A stretch of 15,530 nt of DNA from Saprospiraceae bacterium (GTDB taxonomy: Bacteria > Bacteroidota > Bacteroidia > Chitinophagales > Saprospiraceae): positions 1 to 15,530 of the forward strand of contig SKYC01000392.1 in the NCBI GenBank assembly GCA_007128085.1, in the 5' to 3' direction. Shown piece by piece: positions 14,542 to 15,530 of this stretch; positions within the stretch are counted from its first letter, which is position 1; the number at the start of each line of letters is the position of its first letter. The notes beneath the pieces are model-generated. The model had not been told where the DNA came from. It did not search any database and saw only the letters and a program-made list of their open reading frames with translations. A program made the position numbers and the translations under genes.

Positions 14542-15530
14542 GTAAGCGACCGAGCAACTACATGGTCAAGTCAAAAAATCACTCCCTATACCCAGGTAGA
14601 AGATCTGTGATTTTATTGATCGGGTATTCAGGGATTTTTTCTAGAGTTTCTTCTAACCAAACAGCAGGATTTATTCCCATTTGCATACAACTTCCAAAAA
14701 AGGAATACAACATTGCTGCCCTTCGGGCTCCATCGTGTGAGCCGGCAAACAGATAGTTTTTCCTTCCTAGTGCTAATGGTCTTATTTTGTTTTCGATTAA
14801 ATTGTTGTCCAGTTCAAACCTGGCATTTGCTGCTGCTCTATGGATTTTATCCCACTGCGCACTATAGTAATACATAGCACGGGCTATTTTGCTTTTGGGT
14901 ACCACCTTTGAATATTGCTCTTCGGTCCAGCTTTTGAGGGCTTTGAGTTTGGGCAGTATTTTTTTTGACCTTACTTCCTGATGTGCCTTAGGATCATTCA
15001 GCTCTTTGGCTTTTCTCTCCTCCAGGTATACTTTTCTGATAATACCTAAAGCATGGGTACTTCTTTCCCGATCGTTATCTAAGGCTTTCTCAAAATACCT
15101 TCTGGCATGAGCAAGACAACCCAATAGTGTAACTTCCTTCCGGATAGCACCTATTTTGTCATATACTTGATATCCATCACACTGGACGTGCCCGGTATAT
15201 TGCATCAATACCTCTTTGGGCCCGTTCAGACCTCTTCCTTTCCTGTAATTAAAATAGACCAATTTTTTCTCCGGTGAATAATACACCCATTGATAACCCT
15301 GCATGATCTTATTCCCTTTGGAACCTGGTGGATCTTTGCCCTTTGCAGTTGAATATTCCAGCACTTTTATCGGACTTTCATCTGCCTGAATATACTGAGT
15401 ATTAAATACTTCTCTCTCCAGAGCATTATATAGTGGCTCTAAAAGTCTGCAACAGGCACTTACCCAATCTACAAGGGTGCTTTGAGCTACCTGCCAGTCA
15501 AAATCTCTTTTAAACATTTTGGCTAAACGG
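14542..15530. mobile_element. IS66-family insertion sequence, one end, continuing past the window
   Basis: The element boundary is placed at 14542, where GTAAGCGACCGAGCAACTAC begins. IS66 termini typically start GTAA(G), and this point is 37 bp downstream of the transposase stop, as expected for the short 3' non-coding end. IS66 makes 8-bp target duplications, so 14534-14541 (AAATTTAA) would be the duplicated target. The other end, and the accessory tnpA and tnpB genes if present, lie beyond the right edge, so neither the inverted-repeat partner nor the duplication can be checked here. Confidence 0.75.
14579..15530 (-). CDS. IS66 family transposase (TnpC), 5' end outside the window
   Basis: Catalytic DDE transposase of an IS66 element. 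The frame is open to the right edge (RLAK precedes the first internal Met at 15517), so about 317 codons of the C-terminal part are present and the N-terminal zinc-finger region is off-window. Counting from Met 15517, the DDE residues are visible: Asp46 in QADESPIKV, Asp114 in QCDGYQVYD, and Glu242 in NNLIENKIRPLALGRKNYLF. CLAHARRYFEKA and the C-terminal IS66 segment (GINPAVWLEETL...LLPGY) are also intact, and no frameshift or stop interrupts it. It is therefore probably an active or recently active copy. It is transcribed toward the porin gene, with its end 232 bp from the porin start. Confidence 0.95.
   Translation of the reverse strand, partial: RLAKMFKRDFDWQVAQSTLVDWVSACCRLLEPLYNALEREVFNTQYIQADESPIKVLEYSTAKGKDPPGSKGNKIMQGYQWVYYSPEKKLVYFNYRKGRGLNGPKEVLMQYTGHVQCDGYQVYDKIGAIRKEVTLLGCLAHARRYFEKALDNDRERSTHALGIIRKVYLEERKAKELNDPKAHQEVRSKKILPKLKALKSWTEEQYSKVVPKSKIARAMYYYSAQWDKIHRAAANARFELDNNLIENKIRPLALGRKNYLFAGSHDGARRAAMLYSFFGSCMQMGINPAVWLEETLEKIPEYPINKITDLLPGYRE

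Overview
The window looks like a chromosomal segment of a Bacteroidota bacterium (Saprospiria, Cytophagia or Flavobacteriia grade; I cannot place it more finely). The reasons are: every gene lies on the minus strand with hardly any Shine-Dalgarno sequence; promoter-like sites resemble the Bacteroidota TTTG / TAnnTTTG pattern; and the gene forms (MoaC-MoaB fusion, MoeB-rhodanese fusion, long SNF2 protein) are, as I recall, common in that phylum.

Layout from left to right. (1) 1-821 has no gene. It holds two diverged copies of a ~175-bp module (1-182 and 563-735). Between them lie palindromic elements, including two REP-like sequences in inverted orientation. (2) 822-2924 is an arsenic-resistance operon read leftward: arsR (repressor), arsC (thioredoxin-type arsenate reductase with the three expected cysteines) and acr3 (arsenite efflux). 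A promoter-like TTTG-N20-TAATATTG, overlapped by an imperfect dyad, lies ~110 bp upstream of arsR. (3) 3119-8198 is a molybdenum-cofactor operon read leftward: moaA, moeA, moaD, moeB with a rhodanese domain, moaE and moaCB. It covers GTP to cPMP to molybdopterin to metal insertion. No mobA, modABC or molybdoenzyme gene is present here.

(4) 8665-12762 encodes a 1365-residue SNF2-family protein with a complete helicase motor at the C-terminus and ~900 residues of unassigned N-terminal sequence. (5) 13011-14309 encodes an outer-membrane beta-barrel protein followed by a strong intrinsic terminator. Its upstream region shares an 11-bp palindromic core (TGCAATATTAC) with the arsR promoter, which raises the possibility of shared metalloregulation. 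(6) 14542 to the right edge is the 3' end of an IS66-family insertion sequence: a 5'-truncated transposase plus a GTAAGCG terminus.

How they work together: ArsC reduces arsenate to arsenite, Acr3 exports it, and ArsR senses it. The mo- genes form one biosynthetic line in which MoeB charges MoaD, MoaD-MoaE convert the cyclic pterin made by MoaA/MoaC, and MoaB/MoeA adenylate it and insert molybdate. I see no clearly new multi-gene system. The most useful leads are the shared operator-like core, the unexplained SNF2 N-terminus, the duplicated intergenic module, and active-site or metal-site departures in MoeB, MoaE and ArsR.
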